Counted from the first letter of the stretch, positions 9,563-18,007 are shown. The stretch: DNA of 64,000 nt from Streptomyces sp. R302 (GCF_012927245.1 NZ_JABBGE010000004.1:186001-250000), one strand, 5' to 3'. Translations and numbers: made by a program. Notes: generated by a model from the sequence alone, not told the origin.

Positions 9563-10342
9563 ATGCGACGCCTGTTTCCTGTGACGGACATGACAGCCCC
9601 GAACCCCCAGGTCAACGCGGTGGACCGCGAGTGGTCCCTCGACGAGCTGGCCGACGCCTATGCCTATCCGGCGGAGGCCGAGACCTGGCTGCGGGCCAAC
9701 ATGGTCTCCTCGCTCGACGGCGCCGGACAGCACGAAGGGCGCTCGCAGCCGCTCTCCTCCGACACCGACATGCGGATCTTCGGCACCCTCCGCGGGCTCG
9801 CGGACGTGGTCGTCGTGGGTGCGGAAACGGTACGCCAGGAGGGGTACCGGCCCGCCCGCGCCCGGGAGGCCTTCGCCGCGCGCCGGGCCGCCGCGGGCCA
9901 GGGCCCGGCCCCCGTCATCGCGGTCGTCACCGCCTCGCTCGACCTGGATCTCTCCCTTCCGCTTTTCGCCGCCCCGCTGGTCCCGACCCTGATCCTGACC
10001 GGCGCCGGGGCGCCCGCCGAGCGGATCGCCGCGGCGCGGGGCGCCGGGGTCGAGGTGCTCCTCGCCGGGGAAGGGGCCGCCGTCGACCCGGCCCGCGCGG
10101 TCGCGCTGCTCGCCGAGCGCGGGCTGCGGCGGCAGCTCACCGAGGGCGGGCCCCGCCTGCTCGGCCAGTTCACCGCCGCCGAGGTGCTCGACGAGCTGTG
10201 CCTGACGGTCTCCCCGACGATGACAGCGGGTGATGCCCAGCGGATCGCTCACGGGCCTTCGCTCGCGCGTCCGACACGCTTTGGGCTGGCTTCTCTGCTG
10301 GAGCAGGACGGCTTCCTCTTCAGCCGCTACCGTCGGATCTGA
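9563..10342 (+). CDS. Pyrimidine reductase family protein (RibD C-terminal-like)
   Basis: 259 residues with the RibD reductase/DHFR-like fold: NMVSSLDGAG near residue 46, GTLRGLADVVVVGAETVRQEGY, and the later LTEGGPRLLGQF and DELCLTVSP. Members use NADPH to reduce aminopyrimidines or related heterocycles; no deaminase domain is fused, so it may not serve riboflavin synthesis. The start ATG 9563 gives the family's usual MRRLFPVT opening. It reads away from zapE. Confidence 0.82.
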   Translation: MRRLFPVTDMTAPNPQVNAVDREWSLDELADAYAYPAEAETWLRANMVSSLDGAGQHEGRSQPLSSDTDMRIFGTLRGLADVVVVGAETVRQEGYRPARAREAFAARRAAAGQGPAPVIAVVTASLDLDLSLPLFAAPLVPTLILTGAGAPAERIAAARGAGVEVLLAGEGAAVDPARAVALLAERGLRRQLTEGGPRLLGQFTAAEVLDELCLTVSPTMTAGDAQRIAHGPSLARPTRFGLASLLEQDGFLFSRYRRI

Positions 10343-10448
10343 CAATCGGCGGAATTTGCCGTTCCGCTTAGCGTCTGCTGGGCACAATCACAGTCGCAAT
10401 CCCCGTGCGGTCACGGGGAAGGATGGTTTCCGCAGAAGGGCTCCTGAG

Positions 10449-10919
10449 GTGTTCACAAGCGTTCTGATGATCGAGAAGCCCCTGACGTCCGTGGACGTGG
10501 AATTCGTCACCACCCTGCACGGCGACGAGGGCGTGTCCTTCATCGTGCTGATGCAGCCGCGCGGTGATCAGGCCGACGTACTGCTGCGCGCCATCGACGA
10601 CGTCGCGCTGGGCGAACTCAAGGAGGCGGCCCGGGAGGGGGACGAACCGGAGGGCAAAGCGGCCCGCGAACCGGCCGAGCTGGCCCTGGAGCACTCGCTC
10701 CGGGCCCTGAGAGAGGCAGGCTGCGAAGCGGTCGGACAAGTGGTCGAGGACCACCCCCTGAACAAGATGAAGGCGGTCGTCGAGGAAGCCGGGGCGGACG
10801 AGGTCATCGTCCTGACCGCCCCCCACTACGTGGAGGAGTTCTTCCACCGGGACTGGGCCTCCCGCGCCCGCCACAAGGTCGGCGTCCCCGTCCTGAAACT
10901 CTTCGCACACAGCGAGTGA
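10449..10919 (+). CDS. Conserved cytoplasmic protein, often labelled indole-3-glycerol phosphate synthase
   Basis: 156 residues from GTG 10449. Homologues are widespread in Streptomyces and frequently carry the name indole-3-glycerol phosphate synthase, but the sequence has no TIM-barrel signature and is far too short for TrpC. What is visible is an alpha/beta protein with VEFVTTLHGDE, an acidic helix around residues 55-85, and a C-terminal HPLNKMKAVVEEAGADEVIVLT stretch (broken here as HPLNKMKAVV then EEAGADEVIVLT) resembling a universal-stress-like Rossmann half. Function unknown. A CCCCGTG/CACGGGG stem lies upstream at 10401-10418. Confidence 0.75.
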   Translation: MFTSVLMIEKPLTSVDVEFVTTLHGDEGVSFIVLMQPRGDQADVLLRAIDDVALGELKEAAREGDEPEGKAAREPAELALEHSLRALREAGCEAVGQVVEDHPLNKMKAVVEEAGADEVIVLTAPHYVEEFFHRDWASRARHKVGVPVLKLFAHSE

Positions 10920-10950
10920 CGGCGGAGTGACGGCGGAGTCACGGCGGCCA

Positions 10951-10984
10951 GGAGGGCCCGGGAGCGCCGCCTCCCGGGCCCTCC
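10951..10984. terminator. Strong hairpin terminator before murC
   Basis: A perfect 14-bp stem: GGAGGGCCCGGGAG, loop CGCCGC, then CTCCCGGGCCCTCC. It sits 31 bases after the preceding stop codon. There is no T-run, as usual in Streptomyces. Confidence 0.85.
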
Positions 10985-11042
10985 GGCCACAGCCACTAGG
11001 CTGGAGCCGACACGTCGTACGCACACCCGGGGAGAGAACCGC

Positions 11043-12440
11043 ATGGCACCCGCCATCCCTGCCGCCATGGAACGGCCGCACTTCATCGGCATCGGCGGTG
11101 CCGGAATGTCGGGCATCGCGAAGATCCTCGCCCAGCGCGGCGCCAAGGTCGCCGGCAGCGACGCCAAGGACTCCCCGACCGCCGAGGCCCTGCGCGCCCA
11201 CGGCGTCACCGTGCACCTCGGCCACGCCGCCGAGCACCTCGCCGACGACGCCTCCGCCGTCGTCGTCTCCAGCGCCATCCGCGCCGACAACCCCGAGCTG
11301 GCCCGCGCCGCCGAGCTCGGCATCCCGGTCGTGCACCGCTCCGACGCGCTCGCCTCCCTCATGGACGGCCTCACCGCGATCGCCGTCGCCGGCACCCACG
11401 GCAAGACCACCACCACCTCCATGCTGGCCGTCGCCCTCACCGAGCTGGGCCTCGACCCCTCGTACGCCATCGGCGGCGACCTCGCGGGCCCCGGCACCAA
11501 CGCCCGGCACGGCGTCGGCGAGGTCTTCGTCGCCGAGGCCGACGAGAGCGACCGCAGCTTCCAGAAGTACGACCCCCAGGTCGCGATCGTCCTCAACGTC
11601 GAGCTCGACCACCACGCGAACTACGCCTCCATGGACGAGATCTACGAGTCCTTCGAGAAGTTCGCCGCGAAGCTCCGCCCCGGCGGCACCCTCGTCGTCG
11701 GCGAGCACGCCGGCGCCCGCGAGCTCGCCGCCCGGGTCGCCGCCGCCGGCCGCGAGGACCTCGCCATCGTCACCGTCGGCGAGGGCGAGGGCTCCGACGC
11801 CCACATCCTCAAGATCGTCCCCAACGGGATGAAGAGCGAGGTCACCGTCGCCCTCGACGGCGCCGAGCACACCTTCACCGTCTCCGTCCCCGGCCGCCAC
11901 TACGCCCACAACGCCGCCGCCGCCCTCGCCGCCGGCGCCCGCGCGGGCCTCGACCCGGCCGCCCTCGCCCAGGCGCTCACCGCCTACACCGGCGTCGGCC
12001 GCCGCCTCCAGCTCAAGGGCGAGGCCGCGGGCGTCCAGGTCATCGACTCGTACGCGCACCACCCCACCGAGATGACCGCCGACCTGGAGGCCATGCGCGG
12101 CGCCGCCGGCGACTCCCGCCTCCTCGTCGTCTTCCAGCCGCACCTCTTCTCCCGCACCCAGGAACTCGGCAAGGAGATGGGCGACGCGCTCGCCCTCGCC
12201 GACGGCTCCGTCGTCCTCGACATCTACCCGGCCCGCGAGGACCCGATCCCCGGCGTCACCAGCGAGCTGATCCTCGACGCCGCCCGCGCCGCCGGCGCCG
12301 ACGTCACCCCCGTCCACGACAAGACGGCCGTCCCCGACGTGATCGCGGGAATGGCGCGGCCCGGCGACTTCGTTCTGACCATGGGCGCGGGCGACGTCAC
12401 GGACCTCGGTCCGGCGATCCTGGCCCGCCTGGCGAACTGA
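11043..12440 (+). CDS. murC: UDP-N-acetylmuramate--L-alanine ligase
   Basis: 465 residues, normal length for MurC, which adds the first L-Ala to UDP-MurNAc in the cytoplasmic branch of peptidoglycan synthesis. Domain 1 shows the Rossmann loop IGIGGAGMSGIAKIL; the ATP loop is GTHGKTTTTSM at residue ~118; the Mg/substrate region is ADESDRSFQ; and the C-terminal domain carries SYAHHPTEM and FQPHLFSRTQ. ATG 11043 follows GGGGAGAG. TAGGCT at 10997-11002 is a likely -10 element between the upstream terminator and the gene. It stands outside any mur/dcw cluster. Confidence 0.95.
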   Translation: MAPAIPAAMERPHFIGIGGAGMSGIAKILAQRGAKVAGSDAKDSPTAEALRAHGVTVHLGHAAEHLADDASAVVVSSAIRADNPELARAAELGIPVVHRSDALASLMDGLTAIAVAGTHGKTTTTSMLAVALTELGLDPSYAIGGDLAGPGTNARHGVGEVFVAEADESDRSFQKYDPQVAIVLNVELDHHANYASMDEIYESFEKFAAKLRPGGTLVVGEHAGARELAARVAAAGREDLAIVTVGEGEGSDAHILKIVPNGMKSEVTVALDGAEHTFTVSVPGRHYAHNAAAALAAGARAGLDPAALAQALTAYTGVGRRLQLKGEAAGVQVIDSYAHHPTEMTADLEAMRGAAGDSRLLVVFQPHLFSRTQELGKEMGDALALADGSVVLDIYPAREDPIPGVTSELILDAARAAGADVTPVHDKTAVPDVIAGMARPGDFVLTMGAGDVTDLGPAILARLAN

Positions 12441-12455
12441 GGGAGTGGACGGACG

Positions 12456-12863
12456 ATGGCCTACGAGGTCGAGAAGACGGACGCGGAGTGGCAGGCGCAG
12501 CTGACCCCGTCGGAGTACCAGGTGCTCCGGCTGGCCGGCACGGAGCCCGCCTTCCGCGGTGAGTACACGGACACCAAGACGGAGGGCGTCTACTCCTGTC
12601 GCGCCTGCGGCGCCGAGCTCTTCACGTCGGGCGAGAAGTTCGAGTCGCACTGCGGCTGGCCGTCCTTCTTCGACCCGAAGGACAGCGAGGCCGTCGAGCT
12701 GATCGCGGACACCTCCCACGGGATGATCCGCACCGAGGTCCGCTGCGCCCGCTGCGGCTCCCACCTCGGCCACGTCTTCGAGGGCGAGGGCTACCCGACC
12801 CCCACGGACCAGCGCTACTGCATCAACTCGATCTCCCTGACGCTGAAGCCGACGGAGGCCTGA
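12456..12863 (+). CDS. msrB: Peptide-methionine (R)-S-oxide reductase
   Basis: 135 residues with the complete MsrB set: zinc cysteines in CRACGAELF and CARCGSHLGHVFEG, the substrate region SHCGWPSFFDP, and the catalytic cysteine in QRYCINSISL. It reduces the R-epimer of methionine sulfoxide in proteins. It starts 15 bases after murC and is probably cotranscribed. The last 15 bases of the gene, including the stop, are imperfectly duplicated just downstream (CCGACGGAAGCCTGA at 12871-12885). Confidence 0.94.
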   Translation: MAYEVEKTDAEWQAQLTPSEYQVLRLAGTEPAFRGEYTDTKTEGVYSCRACGAELFTSGEKFESHCGWPSFFDPKDSEAVELIADTSHGMIRTEVRCARCGSHLGHVFEGEGYPTPTDQRYCINSISLTLKPTEA

Positions 12864-12895
12864 GGCCGACCCCGACGGAAGCCTGACACGGCTCC

Positions 12896-12937
12896 GCGGT
12901 CCCCCTAAGGTGTCCGGTGACGGATCAGGGGGACCGC
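12896..12937. promoter_or_regulatory. Hairpin that covers the ribosome site of the 12939 gene, with embedded -10 element
   Basis: Left arm GCGGTCCCCCT (12896-12906) pairs perfectly with AGGGGGACCGC (12927-12937). The right arm contains the AGGGGGA ribosome site of the ATG at 12939. A -10 element TAAGGT (12906-12911) lies between the arms, so a transcript starting near 12917 would lack the left arm and leave the ribosome site free, whereas read-through from msrB would hide it. Confidence 0.6.
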
Positions 12938-12938
12938 C

Positions 12939-14453
12939 ATGGCCGGCCGGAACTTAGCTCCGCTTCCCACCTACCGCAAGGACGCGGTGACGAGGAAGCT
13001 CTGCGCGCACGTCTATCTCGACGACACCTTCGCCCACGACATGGACGTCGAACTCACCGGCGACCGGCTCACCGCCATAGGGCTGCCCCTCGGGGTCAAC
13101 CTGGTGGCGCTCGCACGGCACGCGAGGGTCGCCGCCCGGCGGGTCCGGGCCAGGGACCAAACCCTGTCGCTGCTCTTCCTCGCGCTCTGGGTGGGCATCG
13201 CGCTCCTCCCCGCAGGACTCGCCGTCGACCCGCTCCTCGGGTGGGCCGGCGCCGCGATCGGGTTCGCCGCCCTCGCCGGCGGCTGGTGGGCCACCCACCA
13301 CGACCTCGCCGTCTCCTGGCGGGAGGCCCAGCGGGTCTTCCAGGAGGACGCCCGCCCGGAGGAGCAGGCCCCGGCCGTCGAGAGCGACGCCGAGGACCGG
13401 CTGCGGGCCCTCGCCCGCACCAACGTCCTGCCGTACACCGCCTCCGCCGGCCACCACGACCCGTTCGTCGGCCACGGCGAGAAGGTCGGGGACGTCGTCT
13501 GGCACCCCATCGACGTCTCCCAGCCCGCCGACGACCCCGCCAACCCCGGACGGAAGCTCGCCGTCCGCCCCTTCGACGCGGTCGACCTGCACACCTTCGT
13601 CGCCCGCGAGATGGAGAACATATCCGGCCTGGAGGGGCTGCGCGCCAGGAACCGCCTGTACGTCTCCGGCGACCACGTCCCGTACCTCGTCGGCGAACTC
13701 CTCGACTCGCGCGTCGGCCGCCCCCGCCCCCAGATCTCCTCCGACCTCGTCCGCACCGGACTGATCAAGCCCGGCGCCGGCACCCGCACCTACCTCAGCC
13801 TGGAACGGATCAGCGACGGCGGCCGGGTCGTCGTCTCCGTCCACATGCGCGCGCGGCTCCATCCCCCCAGCCTCTCCTGGGAGTTCATGATCTTCGTGAT
13901 CCCGCCGCCGGCCGCCCGCTTCTACACCGTCACCACCCTCCCCACCCAGGGCTTCGACCGCTTCAGGATGCTCTTCAGCGGCACCAACTCCATCTGGTGG
14001 CGCTGCCTCACCGGCTCCTGGTCACGCGCCGCCCGCCGCTCCTCCCTGCGCCGCACCCGCGAACGGGCCCTGCGGCGCGACCGCCGCGACATCACCCGCC
14101 GCAACACCCTGTACGACCACGGCGCGACCGACAGCATCCGCGAACGCGTCTCGGACGCCGAGCAGATGCTCTTCAGCGACTCCGCCGACGCCCAGGACTA
14201 CCTCCAGCGCCTCCAGGGCGGCATCCTCATCGCCACCGAACGGTTCCTGAAGGACCATCACATCGACAGCGCGTCCTTCGACACGACGAAGCAGATCATC
14301 AACTCGAACCCGACGTACAACTTCAACGGGATCGTCCAGGGCAACGCCTTCGGGCACCAGAACGTCGTCCAGAACACTCCCGGCCAGCCCGGGGCCGGCG
14401 GCGCACAGCCCGGCCCCGGCGGCCAGTGGGCACAAGGAAAGGGGACCCCGTGA
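12939..14453 (+). CDS. Two-TM membrane protein with C-terminal Asn/Gly-rich motif
   Basis: 504 residues, no named family recognised. Residues ~73-117 form two transmembrane helices (LSLLFLALWVGIALLP and GWAGAAIGFAALAGGWW). They are followed by a long cytoplasmic part with a conserved-looking core (RPFDAVDLHTFVAREM; HVPYLVGELLDSR; WEFMIFVIPPPAARFYTVTTLP) and an Arg-rich helical stretch (380-420). The end carries NFNGIVQGNAFGHQNVVQN, echoed at the N-terminus of the next protein, then a Gly/Pro tail. The next gene overlaps by GTGA. It faces the eight-gene kinase/GTPase operon across 48 bases, which suggests, but does not prove, joint function. Confidence 0.72.
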   Translation: MAGRNLAPLPTYRKDAVTRKLCAHVYLDDTFAHDMDVELTGDRLTAIGLPLGVNLVALARHARVAARRVRARDQTLSLLFLALWVGIALLPAGLAVDPLLGWAGAAIGFAALAGGWWATHHDLAVSWREAQRVFQEDARPEEQAPAVESDAEDRLRALARTNVLPYTASAGHHDPFVGHGEKVGDVVWHPIDVSQPADDPANPGRKLAVRPFDAVDLHTFVAREMENISGLEGLRARNRLYVSGDHVPYLVGELLDSRVGRPRPQISSDLVRTGLIKPGAGTRTYLSLERISDGGRVVVSVHMRARLHPPSLSWEFMIFVIPPPAARFYTVTTLPTQGFDRFRMLFSGTNSIWWRCLTGSWSRAARRSSLRRTRERALRRDRRDITRRNTLYDHGATDSIRERVSDAEQMLFSDSADAQDYLQRLQGGILIATERFLKDHHIDSASFDTTKQIINSNPTYNFNGIVQGNAFGHQNVVQNTPGQPGAGGAQPGPGGQWAQGKGTP

Positions 14454-14791
14454 GCACCTTCAACTTCAACAACAGCCAGGTGAGCGGCAACGCCTTCGGC
14501 GAGAGGAACGAGGTCACCAACCACTTCCACCAGGCCGGGGCCGACGGGACGGTCACCGCCCGCGCGCTCGCCGAGCAGCTGGTGACCCTGCTGCGCGAGC
14601 AGCCCGCCGCCACCACCGCGGTCGTCCGGGCGGAGACGGTACGGGACGAACTCGCCGCCGCCGAGCAGGAGAACCGCCCCGCCGACGAGGGCCGGGTCCG
14701 GACCGCGCTCGCCGCCGTCGAACCGTACGTCACGGTCGGCAGCGGCGGCATGGCCCTGCTCCAGGGGATCCTGGCGTTCTTCGGCGGCTGA
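14450..14791 (+). CDS. Small partner protein with N-terminal GNAFG motif
   Basis: 113 residues from GTG 14450, translationally coupled to the membrane protein (GTGA overlap). It opens with FNFNNSQVSGNAFGERNEV, matching the C-terminal motif of its neighbour at GNAFGxxN plus flanking Asn/Val residues. The middle is a charged helix (residues 35-90, ARALAEQLVTLLREQP onward) and the end is hydrophobic (GGMALLQGILAFFGG). The layout, a short polar self-association-like motif plus helices and a hydrophobic tail, fits an adaptor or small effector; this is inference. Confidence 0.7.
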   Translation: MSTFNFNNSQVSGNAFGERNEVTNHFHQAGADGTVTARALAEQLVTLLREQPAATTAVVRAETVRDELAAAEQENRPADEGRVRTALAAVEPYVTVGSGGMALLQGILAFFGG

Positions 14792-14839
14792 CGCGGCCGG
14801 AGGGGGCGGCGAGGCCGGGGCGGCCGAGGTCGCCCCGGG

Positions 14840-16177
14840 TCAGCGGGCGCGGACCTCGGCCCGGGCGCCGTCGGCCAGTTCGAGGGCGAGACCGGCGCGC
14901 AGCGGCACCGTCTGGCCCGGCACGATCCGCTGGCTGGTGCCGTCCGAGCGGGTGCCGGTCCACGCCTCCGCCGAGCGGTTGGCGAGCCCGTACCGGCCCG
15001 GCTTCTGCGGGTGCTCGATCAGCTCGGCGACGAGGCTGCCGTCCGAGTAGTCGTGCCGGGTCGGCTCGGCCGCCAGGTGGTGGCGGTGGATCCGGGCCGC
15101 CCGCCCCAGCATGATGTGCCGCTCCGACCGGGGCGGCGGGGTGGTCACCACGAGCCGGGGCGGCAGCACCAGCGGGGCGCTGTCCTTCCAGCAGACACCG
15201 GGCGTCGTCGTGCCCGGCTCGGTCATGTTCGGCCGGCCGCAGTTCGGGCACTCCACGATCGCGTCACGGGCCGCCCGGAGGGCGTCGCGCCACTGGGACT
15301 CGCGCACCCGGGCCGAGGGGTCCCGCAGCCCCACGGTGAAGTTCTGCGTGAACAGCTTCTGGAGCGACGGCGGCACCAGCGGCCACAGCACCCGCGCCGT
15401 CGTGTGCTCCACCTGGTCCGGGCGGTTGTCCGTGTCGTCCGGGTCGAAGACGAACAGCGGCTGCTCGCCGTACAGTCGGCGCTCCGCGTGCTCGTCGAGA
15501 CAGCGGATCTTCATCTCCCTGGCCCCCCTGAAGGGGTGGTGGTTCACCAGGAACATGAAGAGCAGCACCGACAGCGAGTGCAGGTCGCTCTGGGTGCCGG
15601 GCATGGCCCCCGGGTCGCCGCGCACCAGCTCCGGCGCCATGAAGCCCATGGTGCCGGAGATGCCGCTCCGGTCGCCCTCCACCACCGCGTTGTCGTTGTC
15701 GCAGACCAGGACGTCGCCGGTGGCCGGGTCGAAGAAGATGTTGCCCCAGGAGATGTCCCGGTAGGCGATCCCGCGCGAGTGCAGCGCCTGGTAGGCCTCC
15801 ACCGTGTACAGGCAGGCGGTCAGCAGCTCCCGGAAACTGGTGGTGACCGTCCGCCGGAACAGCTCCGGCAGCCCCCGGAACCGGTCGGGGCGCACGTCCA
15901 TCAGATAGCCGAAGCGGTCCTGCGCCGCGTCGACGAAGTCGGTCGGCCACAGGAACCGCTCGTCGTCGAAGTCCCGTTCCACCAGGTCCTCGACGACCCG
16001 CCGCTGCTGGAGGGTCGCGCTCTCGGGGTAGTACCACTTGAGCGCCTTGGCGGAACCGTCGGGAAGCGTCACCCGGTAGACCTCGCCCTGGCCGCCCTGG
16101 CCGAGCAGCCGGTCGACGACGAGCGTCTCCCCGGTGCCGGTCGTCAGCGTGTCCCCGTTGTCGAGCATGCCGCTCAT
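14840..16177 (-). CDS. Protein kinase of TerY-P type with zinc ribbon and FHA-like tail
   Basis: 445 residues; the ATG overlaps the phosphatase stop (ATGA). Kinase lobe: Gly loop GQGGQGEVY, VAIK-type lysine in AKALKWYY, catalytic loop YRDISWGNIFF, CDNDN in place of DFG, and GTMGFMAPEL activation segment. After ~residue 300 there is CPNC...C, a zinc-ribbon remnant, and a C-terminal ~70-residue beta-rich region (RYGLANRSAEAWTGTRSDG, VPLRAGLALELADG) that looks FHA-like. The combination vWA-PP2C-kinase with zinc ribbon corresponds to the TerY-P triad described for Ter-linked stress systems. It would phosphorylate partners in this operon; targets are unknown. Confidence 0.8.
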   Translation of the reverse strand: MSGMLDNGDTLTTGTGETLVVDRLLGQGGQGEVYRVTLPDGSAKALKWYYPESATLQQRRVVEDLVERDFDDERFLWPTDFVDAAQDRFGYLMDVRPDRFRGLPELFRRTVTTSFRELLTACLYTVEAYQALHSRGIAYRDISWGNIFFDPATGDVLVCDNDNAVVEGDRSGISGTMGFMAPELVRGDPGAMPGTQSDLHSLSVLLFMFLVNHHPFRGAREMKIRCLDEHAERRLYGEQPLFVFDPDDTDNRPDQVEHTTARVLWPLVPPSLQKLFTQNFTVGLRDPSARVRESQWRDALRAARDAIVECPNCGRPNMTEPGTTTPGVCWKDSAPLVLPPRLVVTTPPPRSERHIMLGRAARIHRHHLAAEPTRHDYSDGSLVAELIEHPQKPGRYGLANRSAEAWTGTRSDGTSQRIVPGQTVPLRAGLALELADGARAEVRAR

Positions 16178-17232
16178 GGTCGTTCGGTCTCCTCGTCGTC
16201 GTTCCTCGTGCCGCCGGATGGATCCGATCTTTCGGATGCTGGATCCGGGAGGTTGGATGTTGGATCCAAGACATCGGATGTTGGATCCGGGAGGGTGGGT
16301 GCTGGATCCGGGATGTTGGATGTTGGATCCGAAAGATCGGATGTTGGATCCACCCCCGTCCCGGGGCCCCAGGGCCGCGCCGGCTCCGGAGCCCGCGCCC
16401 ACTCCTCCCGGGGATCGGAGACAGCATCCGATCGGTGGGCCAGCGCCAGCGTGGTGTCGTCGCCGGAGTGCCGGGACGCCGCCTCCAGCCAGCGAGGCAC
16501 GTCCTTCCGGATCCCGGGCAGCCCGCGCGCGGACAGCCGCTCGTACAGGCCGGCCGTGAACTCGGTGAAGCCCGCGTCCGAGGCGAAGCTCTTCGAGAGG
16601 CCGTCGGTGGAGAGGGCGACCAGGCGGGGGGCGCGGGCCGGTTCGGGGAGGGGCTCCCAGTGGACGCGGACGAGGTTCCAGGCCTTGCGGAGGCAGAGGG
16701 AGGCGGTCTCGTCGCCGAGTTCGGCGTGTTCGGGGGCGAGCGGGAGGCGTACCCGCCCGTCCGCGTCCACGACGGTGAGGTCGCCGTCGCCGAGCTGCCA
16801 GGCGACGAAGAGACCGGGGGCCAGTACGGCTCCGATGAGCGTGGAGCCGTACTGGCGCAGGACCTCCTCGCGGGGCGCGTCCGCGCCCTCGGGGCCGGGC
16901 TGGCGGCCCCAGTGGCTCCACACCCGGTCCTGCCAGTCCCGTACGAGCTGCTCGGGCAGCTCGTAGCGGGCGTAGTCGCGCAGCCAGGGCAGCCGGCCGG
17001 GGCGGACGAGCGCGCCGAACTCCCGCCCCCTCGCGGCGAAGAGCTCGGCGGCGAACCGCGCCCCGACGTCGCTGCGCGGGTACGAGGCGGAGCCGTGCCC
17101 GTCGGCGACGGCGAGGATCACGGGGTCGTTCGCGGTCCCGGTGCCGCCGGTCTCGACCGAATCCTGGTTGAGCTTCTTCCCGAGCCCCATGACGCTCGTG
17201 TCGAGGACTTCCCAGATCGGCAGGGCGCTCAC
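16174..17232 (-). CDS. PP2C-family Ser/Thr phosphatase with heptad-repeat tail
   Basis: 352 residues from a GTG overlapping the vWA stop (GTGA). PP2C metal-binding motifs are intact: NQDSVE, VADGHGSAS, LGDGDLTVV, LSTDGLSKSF and GDDTTLAL, so catalysis is expected, opposing the kinase encoded next. After the catalytic domain comes a tail of heptads with the pattern xDPTSxx (residues ~296-337) encoded by a 21-bp tandem repeat. The tail is Asp/Ser/Thr/Pro rich and could be a phospho-acceptor for the neighbouring kinase and a ligand for its FHA-like end; that is a hypothesis. Confidence 0.85.
   Translation of the reverse strand: MSALPIWEVLDTSVMGLGKKLNQDSVETGGTGTANDPVILAVADGHGSASYPRSDVGARFAAELFAARGREFGALVRPGRLPWLRDYARYELPEQLVRDWQDRVWSHWGRQPGPEGADAPREEVLRQYGSTLIGAVLAPGLFVAWQLGDGDLTVVDADGRVRLPLAPEHAELGDETASLCLRKAWNLVRVHWEPLPEPARAPRLVALSTDGLSKSFASDAGFTEFTAGLYERLSARGLPGIRKDVPRWLEAASRHSGDDTTLALAHRSDAVSDPREEWARAPEPARPWGPGTGVDPTSDLSDPTSNIPDPAPTLPDPTSDVLDPTSNLPDPASERSDPSGGTRNDDEETERP
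16220..16351. repeat. 21-bp tandem repeat, six units, each opening with GGATCC
   Basis: On the plus strand six consecutive 21-bp units begin at 16220 and a seventh GGATCC closes the array at 16346. The units diverge in the middle but keep GGATCC and a terminal GGATGTT/GGATGCT. In the phosphatase frame each unit encodes a heptad of the type DPTSDLS. Confidence 0.95.
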
Positions 17233-17927
17233 CACACGTCGTCGTCGTCGGTGGCGAGCACCGGCGGCGCGTACGGCGCGGCCGGCTTGGTCGGGCCGTC
17301 GCCCGAGCCGTTGCCCCCGGCGACGGGCTGCGAGGCGGCCTTCACGGCAGCCGTCGACGCCCAGCGGATCGCGGCGGCCAGCTGCTTGGGGCTGTTGGCG
17401 TCCAGCGGCCGGAGCTCCGGGTTGGCCAGGAACTCCTGGAGCACGCCCCGGTCGGCGTCCGCACCGATCGCGATGGCCACCCGGACCGCCTTGCGGCCCC
17501 ACGGCGTCGCCTCGATGGCCCGGAGCCCGGCCCGCCAGTCGTCGGTCGGCGCCCCGTCGGACACCAGCGCGATCACCGGCTTGAGGGCCCGTTCGGGCAT
17601 GGGCGGGGTGCGCAGCTCTCCGGCGACCAGGGTCAGCGCCTCGCCGAGGTTGGTGGTGCCGTCGGGCGCCACGTCCTGCCAGGTGAAGTCGTGCACCTTC
17701 ACCGGGTCCTTGTGGTGCCATCGGGCGGTGGTGGAGAAGGTGATGGTGCGCAGCAGGAGCTGGGCGGCCGGGTTGTCGTCGGCGACCGAGCGCATCTCCG
17801 GGATCGCCTCCCGGATCGCGTAGTTGAGCTGGCCGATCTTCTCGCCGGACATCGAGTACGAGGTGTCGAGCAGCCAGATGAAGTGCACCGGGCGGTTCGC
17901 CATGGCGCCGCCGGGGAGGTCGGACAC
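17229..17927 (-). CDS. vWA domain protein (TerY-like)
   Basis: 232 residues. GTG 17927 is preferred over ATG 17903 because GGAGG sits eight bases before it. The von Willebrand A domain has the full MIDAS: DTSYSMS (DxSxS) near residue 21, the Thr in DGTTNLGEAL and the Asp in VSDGAPTDD. TerY-type proteins bind metal and act as scaffolds for kinase/phosphatase pairs. The last ~45 residues are a flexible tail ending in an acidic DDDDVW. It overlaps the phosphatase gene by GTGA and starts 81 bases after the mini-membrane protein, the largest gap inside the operon. Confidence 0.87.
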   Translation of the reverse strand: MSDLPGGAMANRPVHFIWLLDTSYSMSGEKIGQLNYAIREAIPEMRSVADDNPAAQLLLRTITFSTTARWHHKDPVKVHDFTWQDVAPDGTTNLGEALTLVAGELRTPPMPERALKPVIALVSDGAPTDDWRAGLRAIEATPWGRKAVRVAIAIGADADRGVLQEFLANPELRPLDANSPKQLAAAIRWASTAAVKAASQPVAGGNGSGDGPTKPAAPYAPPVLATDDDDVW

Positions 17928-18007
17928 GATTCCTCCAGGGAAGTCAGGGAGTCGGAGAGTCGGGGAACGGGTGGTTCGGGGACGGGGGGTGGACAGTGGT
18001 GCGAGGG

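Noticed and set aside
10449..10919. trpC (indole-3-glycerol phosphate synthase)
   Set aside because: The name is common in databases for this family, but size and motifs are wrong for TrpC and no trp genes are nearby.
10368..12773. An 801-codon antisense frame opposite murC
   Set aside because: Shadow of MurC and its neighbours; composition is Gly/Val/Asp low complexity.
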